Notes: generated by a model not told the origin, from the letters alone. 64,000 nucleotides of DNA from Terriglobia bacterium (GCA_020073605.1 JAIQEW010000004.1:1-64000); one strand, 5' to 3'. Positions 17,701 through 26,778 are shown, counted from the first letter of the stretch. Numbers and translations: made by a program.

Positions 17701-18729
17701 AACGACCAGATCGATCGTCGCATTCGGTGCAACCGCACCGGCCCACTGCACGTCCAGGTCGGCTTCCGTTTCTGCGCCTGGAAGCAGACCTGGATCTACC
17801 CCGTCTACGATCACGTTGAGCTTTGGCGCCGGGAGGCCAAAGAGGGTCCGGAAATCCGACATATCCTTTGCATTGATATTGCTTTCGGCCACAACCGCGA
17901 TCGTGATGCCATCCCCGTTGAATTGTGTGGTGGGTACGGGATTCAGGAGCAGGTTCGGAACATCATAAATCTTGGCGAAGTCGGCCGGACCAATTGCGAA
18001 ATTGCAGAACGGCTGGGCCGTCGGGTTGCACGGATTGGGAAACGTGAATTGCGCTCCTGAAGGTTTTACCGTGCCAGTCGCTTTCGTCCGCGAGAAAGCG
18101 CCCATCACCTCGTGCATCTGCCGTCGGGGAAAGTTGTGCAGCGTATTCACGCCGACGACAACGGGCGCGAGGGCTTCCGGGATCTGCGGGTCTCTCGCAT
18201 TGGCCCAGTGATCTTCTCCGTTCACGGTAAATTTATGAATTTCGGTGTGAAACGCTTCTTGAACCTGGCGCGCCGTGCCGGAGAACTCGATCACTCCGCG
18301 CCCTCTGGAAACTCTGGCGACCTCAAACCCATGTGATTGTAGCCACGACGCGACCGTCTGAATGTCCTGGTCGGCAGGTCCGAATTGCTGCCCAAACTGA
18401 TCCGGAGTCAGCCAGTTATGAAAATTGGGCGAGGATTTGTCCTGCTGCTGTTCGAGCAGCGCGCCGAGGGCGGCTTCCTGTTCGGGGCTGCGCTTGAGGA
18501 CGAGCAGCATGCGCCGCATCGGAAGGCTCAAAGGGGCGGCGCCGCGGTCGAATTCGGGGCGAGCCAGGGGGTGCGTGTTGCCTTGCAGCCTCGTCACCTT
18601 CGTTTCGTCGATGGCGGCGGTGATGCGCGGGCGGACGTTGCTCGTCTGCGCCGACGTCAGAATGGGAGCTGCGAGACAGAGCGCAACAACCAAGGAGAAG
18701 ACCGGAAATAGAATGGACTTGTTTCGCAT
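14728..18729 (-). CDS. Secreted S53 (kumamolisin-type) protease with Ig-like repeats
   Basis: About 1333 residues. The ATG at 18729 was chosen because a signal peptide (MRNKSILFPVFSLVVALC, cleaved near TSAQ) follows directly and GAGGTG lies upstream; an upstream ATG at 18825 adds an implausible extension. An activation propeptide of about 200 residues precedes the sedolisin domain. This has the Glu/Asp pair in TEADLDVQWA, the oxyanion Asp region SSGDSGSAG, the catalytic Ser in GGTSASSPAFAG, and the calcium-site Asp in GYDLATGLGSVN. After this come four bacterial Ig-like repeats, each ending in a Y-x-G-D-x-x-F/Y/N pattern. The C-terminus has two hydrophobic stretches, an SAGCGGGG junction, a Gly-rich linker and a final short beta segment. 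The family cleaves proteins at acidic pH; a nutrient-acquisition role is inferred. Confidence 0.88.
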   Translation of the reverse strand: MRNKSILFPVFSLVVALCLAAPILTSAQTSNVRPRITAAIDETKVTRLQGNTHPLARPEFDRGAAPLSLPMRRMLLVLKRSPEQEAALGALLEQQQDKSSPNFHNWLTPDQFGQQFGPADQDIQTVASWLQSHGFEVARVSRGRGVIEFSGTARQVQEAFHTEIHKFTVNGEDHWANARDPQIPEALAPVVVGVNTLHNFPRRQMHEVMGAFSRTKATGTVKPSGAQFTFPNPCNPTAQPFCNFAIGPADFAKIYDVPNLLLNPVPTTQFNGDGITIAVVAESNINAKDMSDFRTLFGLPAPKLNVIVDGVDPGLLPGAETEADLDVQWAGAVAPNATIDLVVSQSTETSLGADLSAQYAVDNNLAPILNESFGLCEFFIGTTGNAFYNQLWQQAAAQGITVTVSSGDSGSAGCNRGAGPASFGLAVSGFTSTPYNVSVGGTDFNDINNFSAFWNTTSGDTPTVASAKGYIPEMTWNDTCTNQEIFSFFGTTTAEQTCNNATVQQDGLVGVAGGSGGKSSCTVSDGQNESSCSGGYPKPSWQTALTPADGKRDIPDVSLFASNGFNSSFYLICEADLSPGATSCDPFAPASDFVGIGGTSASSPAFAGIVALVNQATGSRQGNANYILYQLAAQSGASCASAASPASSCVFYDMPSGSTIAMPCAKNSSNCTVSNSSDSIGVLSGYATTSGYDLATGLGSVNAANLVNKWKTFALSLKPSSTSLALNGGSPVNITHGRSVNLSISTTPMAPATGTPTGNVSVIANTGPSGQEGVQSFTLTSGSVSSTTNALPGGTYTVVAQYPGDGTFGGSNSTPPISVTVAPETSKTQLAYELFDPTTGIQTNPNATTAAYGSFSLLRMNVTSQAGDACSNNAPGDTGCPTGNVALTDNGNPLDGGTFLLNSEGYAEDQIVQFGVGTHVLNAAYSGDASFNPNSATPVTLTISKAATSVGLGGATAAGFGTFAPFTAIISTQSTGAAPSGSVQFFVGGSAVGSPVTVAGTASSAAGFASASATLDISGFLKAGSNSITAQYSGDGNYSQSPISPAASIKVLATTTTAVTTGAGATVWQGQSVTFTATVTPNQSGDPAPTGSVQFFANGTSIGTGSLSSGQAQVTTSALPTGTVQITAQYAGDSNNVSSTSAPVTETVNVAFTIAANPTTINISAPGQPGSTTLTFTSQNGFTGSGSLALSTCGIAPSEEASCSLAAFTLPANGSVQAMLSFSTTAPSAVSPMARNRPTPLGWKTTGVATALACLFCLGIAAFDRRGRKRRWGVALAAAAFAIIAISAGCGGGGSGGGGGGNPGTPAGNLGVNVSITINGVTQTVPGLTVNVQ

Positions 18730-18935
18730 GGCACCTCTGGGTGCGAACCCCACCCCAAGTGGATTGAGATCCTTTTCCGCCTTAGACGGCAAGTCCCTCG
18801 GGCTGGGTTGCCCAAAACAAGCCACATGAGCGGTTACGAACTAGAGACGAGTCGAGGGACGAAACGGGGATATTGCCAAACGAGGCACTGGCCGTCAAGA
18901 GCAAGTTTGTTAACAGTCCATAACACGGCGAAGAT

Positions 18936-18969
18936 GCCGCGAAACGCTCGAGCCGGAGGATTTCGCGGC
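18936..18969 (-). terminator. Hairpin at the end of acnA
   Basis: GCCGCGAAA (18936-18944) pairs perfectly with TTTCGCGGC (18961-18969) around a 16-base loop. The repeat begins at the acnA stop codon on the minus strand. No T-run follows, so it is a terminator candidate only. Confidence 0.4.
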
Positions 18970-21647
18970 TAGAGCATCTGGCGGAGGACGTACTGCAAAA
19001 TTCCGCCGTGCTGGTAGTAAGCGACCTCGAAGGGCGTATCGACGCGCGCGATGGCGGTGAAGTGTTTCGCTTTGCCGGCCAGGTCGCGTGCGGTCACATT
19101 GATCTTCTTGCGCGGCTCGAAATCCTGGGCGAGGCCTTCGAAATCGAAGATTTCGAGGCCCGTCAGGCCGAGCGTTTTCGGACTTTCACCCGCCAAGAAT
19201 TCGAGCGGCAGCACGCCCATGCCTACCAGGTTGCTGCGGTGGATGCGCTCGAAGCTCTCCGCGAGCACCACGCGGACGCCGAGCAGGATGGTGCCTTTCG
19301 CGGCCCAGTCGCGCGACGAACCGGAGCCGTATTCTTTCCCCGCGATCACGACGAGCGGCACGCCCTCCTCGCGATACTTCATGGCCGCGTCGTAAATCGA
19401 CGTTTTCTCGCCGCTAGGCTGATGGATCGTCCAGCCGCCCTCGGTGCCGGGCGCGAGCTGATTGCGCAGGCGGATGTTGGCGAACGTGCCGCGCATCATC
19501 ACTTCGTGATTGCCGCGGCGCGCGCCGTAGGAATTGAAGTCCTTCGGCTGGACGCCGCGCGCGATCAGGTACTTCCCGGCGGGGCCGTCGGGCTGGATCG
19601 ATCCGGCGGGCGAAATGTGGTCTGTGGTGATGCTGTCGCCGAGCACGGCGAGCGCACGCAAGCCGCGCAGATCGGAAATCGCGCCGGGCTTTACCTTCAT
19701 TCCCTCGAAGTACGGCGGGTTCTTGATGTAGGTGGACTTGTCGTCCCAGGCGTAGAGATCGCCTTCCGGGATCGGCAGCGCGCGCCAGTGATCGTCTCCG
19801 GCAAACGCGTCGGCGTACTCCTTGGCGAACATTTCCTTTGTGACAGCGCTGCGAACCGTGGATTCCACTTCCTGTGGCGTGGGCCAGATTTCGCGCAGGT
19901 AGACAGGTTTTCCGGCCTTGTCGTTGCCGATCGGCTCGTTGACGATATCGAAATCCATGCGCCCCGCGAGCGCGTAAGCCACCACGAGCGGCGGCGAGGC
20001 GAGATAGTTCGCGCGGCAGAGCGGATTGATGCGGCCCTCAAAATTGCGATTGCCGCTGAGCACGGAAACGGCGACCAGATTATTGTCTTTGATCGCTTTG
20101 CTGATCGGCTCGGAGAGCGGGCCGCTATTGCCGATGCACGTGGTGCAGCCGTAGCCGACGAGATTGAAGCGCAGCGAATTCAGATAGGGCCACAGGCCGG
20201 CCTTTTCGATGTAATCGGTGACGACTTTTGAGCCGGGCGCGAAACTGGTCTTTACCCAGGGCTTCGAAGTGAGCCCGCGCTCGACGGCTTTCTTCGCGAG
20301 CAGCCCGGCGCCGAGCATCAGCGACGGATTCGACGTGTTCGTGCAGCTTGTGATCGCGGCGATGACCACGGAGCCATCGGCCAGCTCGAATTTGTCGCCA
20401 TTGTTCTGCACGCTCGCGTGCTTGGGCGCTTCGGTGAGCGATTTTTCGAACGCCGCCTTCGCCTGCGTGAGCGGGACGCTGTCCTGCGGGCGCTTCGGGC
20501 CTGCAATCGTCGGGACGACGGTCGCAAGATCGAGCTCGAGCCGGTCGGAGAAAACCGGATCGGGCGTTTCGTCGGTGCGGAAGAGTCCCTGTTCTTTTGC
20601 GTAGGCTTCGACGAGCTTCACCTGATCGTCGCCGCGGGCGGTGAAGCGCAGATACGCGAGCGTTTCCGAATCGACCGGGAAAAAGCCCATCGTCGCGCCA
20701 TATTCCGGCGCCATATTGGCGATCGTGGCGCGGTCGGGCAGCGTGAGGTTCGAAAGTCCCGTGCCGTAGAATTCGACGAATTTCCCGACGACGCCCTTCT
20801 TGCGCAGCATCTGCGTGACGGTCAGGACGAGGTCCGTGGCCGTGGCGCCCTCGGGCAAGCGGCCGTGGAGCTTGAAGCCGACGACCGCCGGAATCAGCAT
20901 CGAGAGCGGCTGGCCGAGCATGGCGGCCTCCGCTTCAATCCCACCGACGCCCCAGCCGAAAACGCCGAGGCCATTGACCATCGTCGTGTGCGAATCGGTG
21001 CCGACGAGTGAATCGGGGAACGCGACCCACGCACCGTCCTGCTTTTCGCGGAAAACGACGCGCGCGAGGTATTCGAGATTCACCTGGTGGCAGATGCCCG
21101 TATCCGGCGGGACGACCTTGAAATTCTGAAATCCCTTCTGCCCCCAGCGGAGGAAGGCGTAGCGCTCGATATTGCGCTGCATTTCGAGTTCGGCGTTGAA
21201 GGCGAAGGCGTCCGCCGCGCCGAACTTGTCCACCTGCACGGAATGGTCGATTACGAGCTCGGCCGGGAGCAGGGGATTGATCTTTTTCGCGTCGCCGCCC
21301 AGCTGCTTGATGGCGTCGCGCATCGCGGCCAGATCGACCACGGCCGGCACGCCCGTGAAATCCTGGAGCAGGACGCGCGCGGGCATGAAGGAGACTTCTC
21401 TTTCCGTCGCGCCGGAAGCGCTCGACGGGTCCCATCCCGCCAGCGCGTGAATGTCGTCCGCGTGGACGAAGCGGTCGTCTTCATGGCGCAGAAGATTTTC
21501 GAGCAGGACCTTGAGCGAAAACGGCAGGCGCGGCACGTTGCCGACTTTTGCGGACGCGAGCTTATCCAGGCGATAGATTTCGAACGAATCGCTGCCGACG
21601 CGCAGCGTCGCGCGGGTCGAGAATGAGTTTTTCGAGCGGGAGCTCAT
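18969..21647 (-). CDS. acnA: Aconitate hydratase A
   Basis: 892 residues, the usual AcnA/IRP1-type length. It interconverts citrate and isocitrate in the TCA cycle in the cytoplasm. The three 4Fe-4S ligands are visible in SCTNTSNPS (near residue 435) and in [12 protein letters not shown] (near 502-505). Other hallmarks are [23 protein letters not shown], the swivel-domain start [15 protein letters not shown], and [14 protein letters not shown]. The start at 21647 ([15 protein letters not shown]) fits family N-termini. The gene stands alone. A 10-bp inverted repeat 117 bases upstream of its start may be regulatory. Confidence 0.96.
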   Translation of the reverse strand: MSSRSKNSFSTRATLRVGSDSFEIYRLDKLASAKVGNVPRLPFSLKVLLENLLRHEDDRFVHADDIHALAGWDPSSASGATEREVSFMPARVLLQDFTGVPAVVDLAAMRDAIKQLGGDAKKINPLLPAELVIDHSVQVDKFGAADAFAFNAELEMQRNIERYAFLRWGQKGFQNFKVVPPDTGICHQVNLEYLARVVFREKQDGAWVAFPDSLVGTDSHTTMVNGLGVFGWGVGGIEAEAAMLGQPLSMLIPAVVGFKLHGRLPEGATATDLVLTVTQMLRKKGVVGKFVEFYGTGLSNLTLPDRATIANMAPEYGATMGFFPVDSETLAYLRFTARGDDQVKLVEAYAKEQGLFRTDETPDPVFSDRLELDLATVVPTIAGPKRPQDSVPLTQAKAAFEKSLTEAPKHASVQNNGDKFELADGSVVIAAITSCTNTSNPSLMLGAGLLAKKAVERGLTSKPWVKTSFAPGSKVVTDYIEKAGLWPYLNSLRFNLVGYGCTTCIGNSGPLSEPISKAIKDNNLVAVSVLSGNRNFEGRINPLCRANYLASPPLVVAYALAGRMDFDIVNEPIGNDKAGKPVYLREIWPTPQEVESTVRSAVTKEMFAKEYADAFAGDDHWRALPIPEGDLYAWDDKSTYIKNPPYFEGMKVKPGAISDLRGLRALAVLGDSITTDHISPAGSIQPDGPAGKYLIARGVQPKDFNSYGARRGNHEVMMRGTFANIRLRNQLAPGTEGGWTIHQPSGEKTSIYDAAMKYREEGVPLVVIAGKEYGSGSSRDWAAKGTILLGVRVVLAESFERIHRSNLVGMGVLPLEFLAGESPKTLGLTGLEIFDFEGLAQDFEPRKKINVTARDLAGKAKHFTAIARVDTPFEVAYYQHGGILQYVLRQML

Positions 21648-22066
21648 ATGAGAGCGGATTCTCCTTTGGTCGAGCCGATCATTTTACCGCACTCGATGCG
21701 CGACGAGTCTCCGTTTTTCGGGATTCCGCCGATCCATGTGAAACCGAGGACCCCGGAGAAGTGGCGATTAGAAGTGCCGGCGGCGCAGATGCTGAACGGG
21801 TTAGCCCCGGTTCTAATCGCTGGAATGGCGATTAAGAAAATCATAGGAGTCCGCAAATCTGCGGAGCGTGGGGGATTTACAGCGTCGCCGAGCGCGCGTC
21901 TTTCGCGCTGACTGCCTTCCGTCCCGCATTTGATCGAAATATTCACGATATCCATGTTAGGCGCGGGTGAGTCGTTGTCAAGTATGTGGGCCTGTGGACT
22001 CAGCGTATTCAACGAAGCAGGGCAAAATGGCGGGCACTCGGGCGGTTGGCGCGGTGTCTACTATGG
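21648..22066. other. Gene-free divergent region with a long inverted repeat
   Basis: The gap between acnA (minus) and a small exported protein (plus) holds a perfect 10-bp inverted repeat, GCGATTAGAA (21764-21773) and TTCTAATCGC (21811-21820), with CCGG at each inner side. A related GCGATTAAGAA lies at about 21827. This could be an operator or a leader hairpin for acnA. No coding sequence was seen. Confidence 0.4.
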
Positions 22067-22711
22067 ATGCCTATGAAGCGTTGGAGTCCGCTTGCAGTCT
22101 TCTGTCTGATTGTGTGGATTTGTGCCGTGGCACAATCGCAAACGAAAACCACGTTAGTTCCCATCGATTCACCAGACGTTCATCCGCAGTACTTTCCGAA
22201 GGGAGCGTTTTCCGATTCGCTGAAAGATAGCGACTTCGAGGCACGATGGTACTCAAAGCACTTGCGTGTGATGGCTGAGCCTTCACTCCTGACGGCTTCG
22301 AAAGATGGGACGCTTATTGTCTTTCGCTTCTTATGGCTTCGCACATTCCACTATCCTATTGCAATTCGCATGACGGTACGTCCCGATGGAACAGCCTCGA
22401 TAACCGCGAAAGTAACGAGTGGTCACGGCGGGTACGAACCTGGACGCGTTGTTCAGAGAAAATCTGTTGAGATTCCCAAGACGACGGTGGCACATTTCTT
22501 CGATCTGTTGCAGTCGGCGTCGTTTTGGTCTTTGCGAAACGATGCCGAGATTGGGGGCAACGATGGAGCGCAATGGATCTTGGAGGGTCTGCAAAACGGG
22601 ACATACCGCGTAATAGTTAGGTGGAGCCCGAAGGACGGCGACTATCGGACTGCGTGCCTCTATCTTCTCGAGTTATCGGGAATCAAAGTTCAGGCGAAAG
22701 ACATCTACTGA
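22067..22711 (+). CDS. Small exported protein, function unknown
   Basis: About 214 residues. The start is at MPMKRWSPLAV (22067) or the second ATG at 22073. In both cases a signal peptide follows (LAVFCLIVWICAVAQSQT). The frame is open further upstream, but that stretch has no signal features. The mature part contains a stretch RTFHYPIAIRMTVRPDGTASITAK and later WILEGLQNGTYRVIVRWSPKDGDYRTACLYLLELSGI, which reads as a beta-rich globular domain. No family was recognised. No clear ribosome site was seen. Confidence 0.6.
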   Translation: MPMKRWSPLAVFCLIVWICAVAQSQTKTTLVPIDSPDVHPQYFPKGAFSDSLKDSDFEARWYSKHLRVMAEPSLLTASKDGTLIVFRFLWLRTFHYPIAIRMTVRPDGTASITAKVTSGHGGYEPGRVVQRKSVEIPKTTVAHFFDLLQSASFWSLRNDAEIGGNDGAQWILEGLQNGTYRVIVRWSPKDGDYRTACLYLLELSGIKVQAKDIY

Positions 22712-22780
22712 CTCCAAAAACTACTGGGACCCAGCAAGTAAGGCGGCCACCAATACTCGCCGCGAGAGAAGCTGCGCGTC

Positions 22781-22831
22781 GGAAGGCGCTGCGCGCCGCC
22801 GATTAGGGCGGGGTTGAAACCCCGCCCTTCC
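22781..22831 (+). repeat. REP-like element, copy 1
   Basis: Shares GGAAGGCGCTGCGCGCCG followed by the palindrome GGCGGGGTTGAAACCCCGCC and CTTCC with the copy at 23720. The outer GGAAG and CTTCC can pair, enclosing the palindrome. It lies downstream of sodC. Confidence 0.65.
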
Positions 22832-22893
22832 GGTTCGATGTGGTCCGTCGCCACGGGGGCTGGTTCCGCAGATGCGCATCTAGAGAGGCAAAA

Positions 22894-22924
22894 TGCCCCA
22901 CCCTCACAAATCGAGGGTAGGGCA
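22894..22924. repeat. Inverted repeat downstream of sodC
   Basis: TGCCCCACCCTC pairs with GAGGGTAGGGCA (one A/C mismatch) around a 7-base loop. It lies in the 311-base gap (22712-23022) that otherwise contains the REP-like element and no gene. Confidence 0.45.
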
Positions 22925-23022
22925 CCCGCAAAACCAACCGCCAGCAGAGGCTGCGATATCGGCCAAGAGTGAAGAAGGCGCGGGGGCACTCTCGCCCAGT
23001 AGCCGATTATTGTTGAGGGGCG

Positions 23023-23559
23023 CTATTTCGTGATGACGCCGCAGGCGATGCGATTGCCGGAGTTGCCGGCCGGGTCGCTCATCAAGTCGTCGGCCTTCTC
23101 GTGGATCACGAGCGAAGTGCCGCCGTCATGGAAGAGAGAGTTCGCGCCGGCGCCGAGCGTGACGTCCTTGGTGACGATCGTGGCGCTGCCCCTCCCTTTG
23201 CCGTTCGCTCGCACTGTAAGGTTCGGCAGATCGCCCGCGTGCGGATGAGGATCTTGCGCATTGTTGATGCCGTGATGGGCGCTGGTCGGATTGAAGTGCC
23301 CGCCAGCCGTGGTGAAAGCAGGCCCTTCGCACTTGCCGACCGCGTGGATGTGGATACCGTGGGCGCCCGCCGCCAACTGGGCGACGCTGACCTTGATTTG
23401 AACCCCGCCGCTGACAGTCTTGAGCTTGGCGGTGCCGATCTTCGTTCCCTGTGCGTTGACGATATCGGCGTGCGCGGATTTCGGCGCGGTATCACTCAAC
23501 GCGACCGTGGCGCAAAAGCAGAGAAGCGCTGGAATCACCAGTAAATTTCGAATGTGCAT
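23023..23559 (-). CDS. sodC: Cu/Zn superoxide dismutase, exported
   Basis: 178 residues with a signal peptide (LLVIPALLCFCATVALSD). It dismutates superoxide in the periplasm. Copper and zinc ligands are visible in HGIHIHAVGKC (His pair), GGHFNPTSAHHG, HPHAGDLPN and SLVIHEKADD. Two Cys (KCEGPAF and RIACGVI) form the conserved disulfide, and the C-terminal GNSGNRIACGVITK matches bacterial SodC. It is flanked by two copies of a REP-like repeat and lies next to a YggX-type gene, another oxidative-stress function on the same strand. Confidence 0.95.
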   Translation of the reverse strand: MHIRNLLVIPALLCFCATVALSDTAPKSAHADIVNAQGTKIGTAKLKTVSGGVQIKVSVAQLAAGAHGIHIHAVGKCEGPAFTTAGGHFNPTSAHHGINNAQDPHPHAGDLPNLTVRANGKGRGSATIVTKDVTLGAGANSLFHDGGTSLVIHEKADDLMSDPAGNSGNRIACGVITK

Positions 23560-23719
23560 GGATGTCCTCCCTCAAGGACGTTGGGGCCCGTCTCGACCGG
23601 CGGATTCTATCACAGGGGCGCGGGAGCGGAGATTTCGACGGGGATCGGTGCGGGTGCGTGAGCGCCGGAGCGGTAGCGCTAGCCCGCAGGAATACTTGCT
23701 GCAATAGACCCTGCGCAAA

Positions 23720-23772
23720 GGAAGGCGCTGCGCGCCGTCTTACTTATGGCGGGGCTGAAGCCCCGCCCTTCC
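23720..23772 (+). repeat. REP-like element, copy 2
   Basis: Second copy of the element at 22781. It has the same 18-base 5' part, then GGCGGGGCTGAAGCCCCGCC, in which two compensating changes keep the stem intact, and CTTCC. It lies between the sodC start and the YggX-type gene. Confidence 0.65.
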
Positions 23773-23836
23773 AGGTTCTCGATCTCGCCACGCGATCGCC
23801 GAAGGAGCAGTGCGATGGCAGCAGACCCGGAAAAGG

Positions 23837-24127
23837 CTAGTGCTTGGGGGCGACGTAGCCTTCGGGGAGCTTTGAGCCCTCGCCGAAGAAGAACTGCTCC
23901 ATCTGCTCTTCCATGATTTGTTGCGCTTTGGGATCGAGCGGGTTGAGATGGAATTCGTTTAAGAGCATCTTCGAGTGGTCCACCCACATCCGCCAGGCAT
24001 CCTTCGAGACGCTTTCGTAGATGCGCTTGCCGATCTCGCCCTTCCAGGGCGGACGGTCCAGCCCGGGAAGCTCACGGCCGAGTTTCACGCACTTCACCAT
24101 GCGAACCTTTTGCCCGTCATCGGCCAT
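23837..24127 (-). CDS. yggX: YggX-type Fe(II)-trafficking/oxidative damage protection protein
   Basis: 96 residues from the ATG at 24127, which has AGGAGG 9 bases upstream; an ATG at 24160 is less likely. The family pattern is clear: RMVKCVKLGRELPGLDRPPW with the conserved Cys, then KRIYESVSKDAWRMWVDHSKMLLNE and the C-terminal helix EEQMEQFFFGEG. YggX is a small cytoplasmic protein tied to iron handling and protection of Fe-S clusters. It lies upstream of sodC on the same strand but 277 bases away, so co-transcription is uncertain. Confidence 0.88.
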   Translation of the reverse strand: MADDGQKVRMVKCVKLGRELPGLDRPPWKGEIGKRIYESVSKDAWRMWVDHSKMLLNEFHLNPLDPKAQQIMEEQMEQFFFGEGSKLPEGYVAPKH

Positions 24128-24329
24128 CTTGGGAAGCCTCCTGTGAGATTCGTGCATCATCTTAAACGCGAACGCGTGACGGCTGCAACTGGGGGCCGCT
24201 GTCTGGCTTGCTGGTCGCGGCGGACTGCGCCCCTACATTCCTTGATAAATTCTGACCTCAGCGTGACGGGCGCATTGCGGTTGGTGTTCGTCTGAGTAGT
24301 CGCCCGTCAAAGCGCGATGGGCGCCGGGT

Positions 24330-24842
24330 CTAGTGGGGGCCACTCTTCTTGACGATCGGTTCAGGAGGGCGCTTGCGGGGAGTTCGTTTTCCGCGGCCGG
24401 GGAAGCGCGCCAGGATTTCGCCGTCCCACAGGCGAATCGTCCGCCATTGGAACAGCCAGCGGCCTTCGAGCTTCACAAGCTGGTCGTCGTAGTAGCCGGT
24501 AAAGCGAATCGGATAGGGCGGCTCGCCCCGGCACTCGGTGACGAAGACGAACGATCGCACGGCGCTGCGCAAGGAATTGCCTTCGATGAGAACCTGGCTG
24601 GTGTGGTGCTGGCAGCCGGGAAAATCGGGGGCACGGCGATAGTCTTCAGCGAAACGCCGGATATTTTCTTGGCCCTCCCAGCGGTCCGGCTCTTCGAAGA
24701 TCTCCTCGACGACCACCGCGGTGGGCGTGAAGCATGCGACGAGCGCCTCCACATTGCCCGTATCGAGCGCCCAGGCGAATTTCGCCAGCAGGTCATTGAT
24801 GGTGATCCGGTCCTCCATGGTGAGAGGCCCGGCATGCGGCAT
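24330..24842 (-). CDS. SnoaL/NTF2-like domain protein
   Basis: 170 residues from MPHAGPLTMED (a second ATG at 24818 is possible; neither has a strong ribosome site). The first 130 residues fit the NTF2-like cone fold used by bile-acid 7-alpha-dehydratase-like and SnoaL-like proteins: DRITINDLLAKFAWALDTGNVEALVACFTPTAVV, then WEGQENIRRFAEDY and HHTSQVLIEGN, ending with GRWLFQWRTIRLWDG. The last 25 residues are Arg/Pro/Lys-rich. The reaction or ligand is unknown. Confidence 0.72.
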   Translation of the reverse strand: MPHAGPLTMEDRITINDLLAKFAWALDTGNVEALVACFTPTAVVVEEIFEEPDRWEGQENIRRFAEDYRRAPDFPGCQHHTSQVLIEGNSLRSAVRSFVFVTECRGEPPYPIRFTGYYDDQLVKLEGRWLFQWRTIRLWDGEILARFPGRGKRTPRKRPPEPIVKKSGPH

Positions 24843-25179
24843 GTAGGAGTTTCCCAATCGACGATTCTCGCTCAATCGAAAAGATCGGCGGGATTGTATC
24901 ACTTCGTATTCGAGCGGTGAGATAGCGGATGGCAGAGATTGTGCCCGGCGTTCATCGAATTCTCTCGAAGAAATCGGGGCCGGCGGCATTCGGCGTCCGC
25001 GTCGGCAATGGCGCACCAATGTAGGAACACTGCTCCGGCGAACGTCACGGGCAGCCGTCCGGACTGTGATAGTCTGTTCGCTTGCGGAGCGATTTGCGCC
25101 GGGAAAGGCAGGCCCGAACCGCCTCATGCGGCTCAACCTTCCGCAATAATCCCCAGCACGAACTTCACGGAGAAGGACG
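24843..25179. other. Gene-free divergent region
   Basis: Lies between the NTF2-like gene (minus) and zwf (plus). I see only the zwf ribosome site (GGAGAAGGACG just before 25180). No convincing promoter, repeat or small gene was found. Confidence 0.4.
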
Positions 25180-26718
25180 ATGAGCACCCGCGCAACCGAC
25201 ATCGCCGAATCGTCTCGAGTGGAAGGCTACTTCTGCGAGGTTCCCCACGAACCGTGCGCCATCGTGATGTTCGGCGCCTCGGGGGACCTGGCGCGGCGTA
25301 AGCTTCTCCCAGCGCTCTACGATCTGGCCGTTCATTCTTGTCTCGCTCCGCGATTTCGCCTGCTCGGATTTGCCCGGACGGAGATGAGCGACGGCGCGTT
25401 CCGGACGAACGCCAGCGAGTTTCTGCCGAAGAACGGCGCGGGAGCGGACGACGGCAAGAAGCAGGATTTTCTGAACCAACTCGAGTACTTCGGCGGAAAG
25501 TACGACGATCCCGAGGCCTATCGATGTCTCGCGGAGCGCCTGGAGACGATCGACCGCGAGAACCAGCTTGGGGGCAATCGCCTCTACTATCTCGCAACTC
25601 CTCCGGACGTTTACCCGCACGTGATCGAACAGCTTGGCCGCGCGAATCTAGCAGGGCCCAAGAATGGAAGCTCCTGGACGCGCGTGATCATCGAGAAGCC
25701 GTTTGGCCACGATGGCGCTTCGGCACGCGAGCTGAACGCCAAGGTTCTCCGCGTGTTCGACGAATCGCAGGTCTACCGCATCGATCATTATCTCGGCAAG
25801 GAAACGGTGCAGAACCTGCTGGTCTTTCGCTTCGGCAACGGCATCTTCGAGCCTCTGTGGAACCGCAACTACATCGACCACGTGCAGATCACGGCGGCGG
25901 AAGCGCTGGGCGTGGAGCGCCGCGCCGCGTTTTACGAATCGGCCGGAGCGCTGCGCGACATGATTCAGAGCCACGTGCTGCAGCTCACGTCGCTCGTCGG
26001 GATGGAGGCGCCCGCACGATTCGATGCCACGTCCGTCCGCAACGAAAAGATCAAAATCCTGCAATCCATCCGGCCGTTGCAGGCGGACACCGTTTGGAAG
26101 TCGGTGGTGCGCGGCCAGTACGGGCCGGGGAATGTGAAGGGCGCTGCCGTGGCGGGATACCGCGAGGAACCGGGCGTCAATCCGAACTCGGCGACCGAGA
26201 CGTTCGTAGCGTTGAAACTTCTGGTCGATAACTGGCGCTGGAAGGATGTGCCATTTTACTTGCGCTCCGGCAAACGTCTCGCCCGGCCGGCCACGGAAAT
26301 CGCCATCCGCTTCAAGCGGGCTCCGCATATGGTCTTTCAAGGCGAAAGCGTGGAGCCGAATTCGCTGGTGCTCAACATCCAGCCCGACGAAGGAATTTCT
26401 CTTTCTTTTGGCGCAAAATCGCCGGGATCGCAGATGCGCATTCAGCCCGTGACGATGGATTTCCAGTACCGGCAGGCGTTCGGCGCCGGCTCGCGCGAAG
26501 CGTACGCCACGCTGATCAACGATTGCATCCGCGGCGACGCCACGCTCTTCGACCGCGCGGACAGCGTCGAGGCCGCCTGGGGGCTTGTCGATCCGATTCT
26601 CGAGGCCTGGCAAAACGCCTCCGCGCCGCCTTTCCCCAACTATTCGGCGGGGACGGACGGGCCGAGGGCGGCGGATGACTTGACGGCGTCCGAGGGCCGC
26701 CGCTGGCGGCCGCTATAG
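25180..26718 (+). CDS. zwf: Glucose-6-phosphate 1-dehydrogenase
   Basis: 512 residues, normal for the family. It oxidises glucose-6-phosphate to 6-phosphogluconolactone with NADP+, entering the oxidative pentose phosphate or Entner-Doudoroff route. It shows the dinucleotide fold GASGDLARRKL (residues 32-42), the phosphate-binding EKPFG, the active-site segment RIDHYLGKETVQN (200-212, with the catalytic His in this region), and PFYLRSGKRL in the C-terminal domain. A ribosome site GGAGAAGG lies 5 bases upstream. glk starts 60 bases later, so the two probably form an operon supplying and using glucose-6-phosphate. No pgl or gnd gene is present here. Confidence 0.96.
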   Translation: MSTRATDIAESSRVEGYFCEVPHEPCAIVMFGASGDLARRKLLPALYDLAVHSCLAPRFRLLGFARTEMSDGAFRTNASEFLPKNGAGADDGKKQDFLNQLEYFGGKYDDPEAYRCLAERLETIDRENQLGGNRLYYLATPPDVYPHVIEQLGRANLAGPKNGSSWTRVIIEKPFGHDGASARELNAKVLRVFDESQVYRIDHYLGKETVQNLLVFRFGNGIFEPLWNRNYIDHVQITAAEALGVERRAAFYESAGALRDMIQSHVLQLTSLVGMEAPARFDATSVRNEKIKILQSIRPLQADTVWKSVVRGQYGPGNVKGAAVAGYREEPGVNPNSATETFVALKLLVDNWRWKDVPFYLRSGKRLARPATEIAIRFKRAPHMVFQGESVEPNSLVLNIQPDEGISLSFGAKSPGSQMRIQPVTMDFQYRQAFGAGSREAYATLINDCIRGDATLFDRADSVEAAWGLVDPILEAWQNASAPPFPNYSAGTDGPRAADDLTASEGRRWRPL

Positions 26719-26778
26719 CGCCGTTCTCCACACCAAGAATTTTCCAATGGGTTTCGGCTATGCAAGCCGGAGGACCGG

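Noticed and set aside
19008-20231. 407-residue open frame on the plus strand opposite acnA
   Set aside because: Antisense shadow of aconitase; Arg/Ala-rich with no domain.
25648-26613. Minus-strand open frame opposite zwf
   Set aside because: Antisense of a gene with all expected motifs; no independent support.
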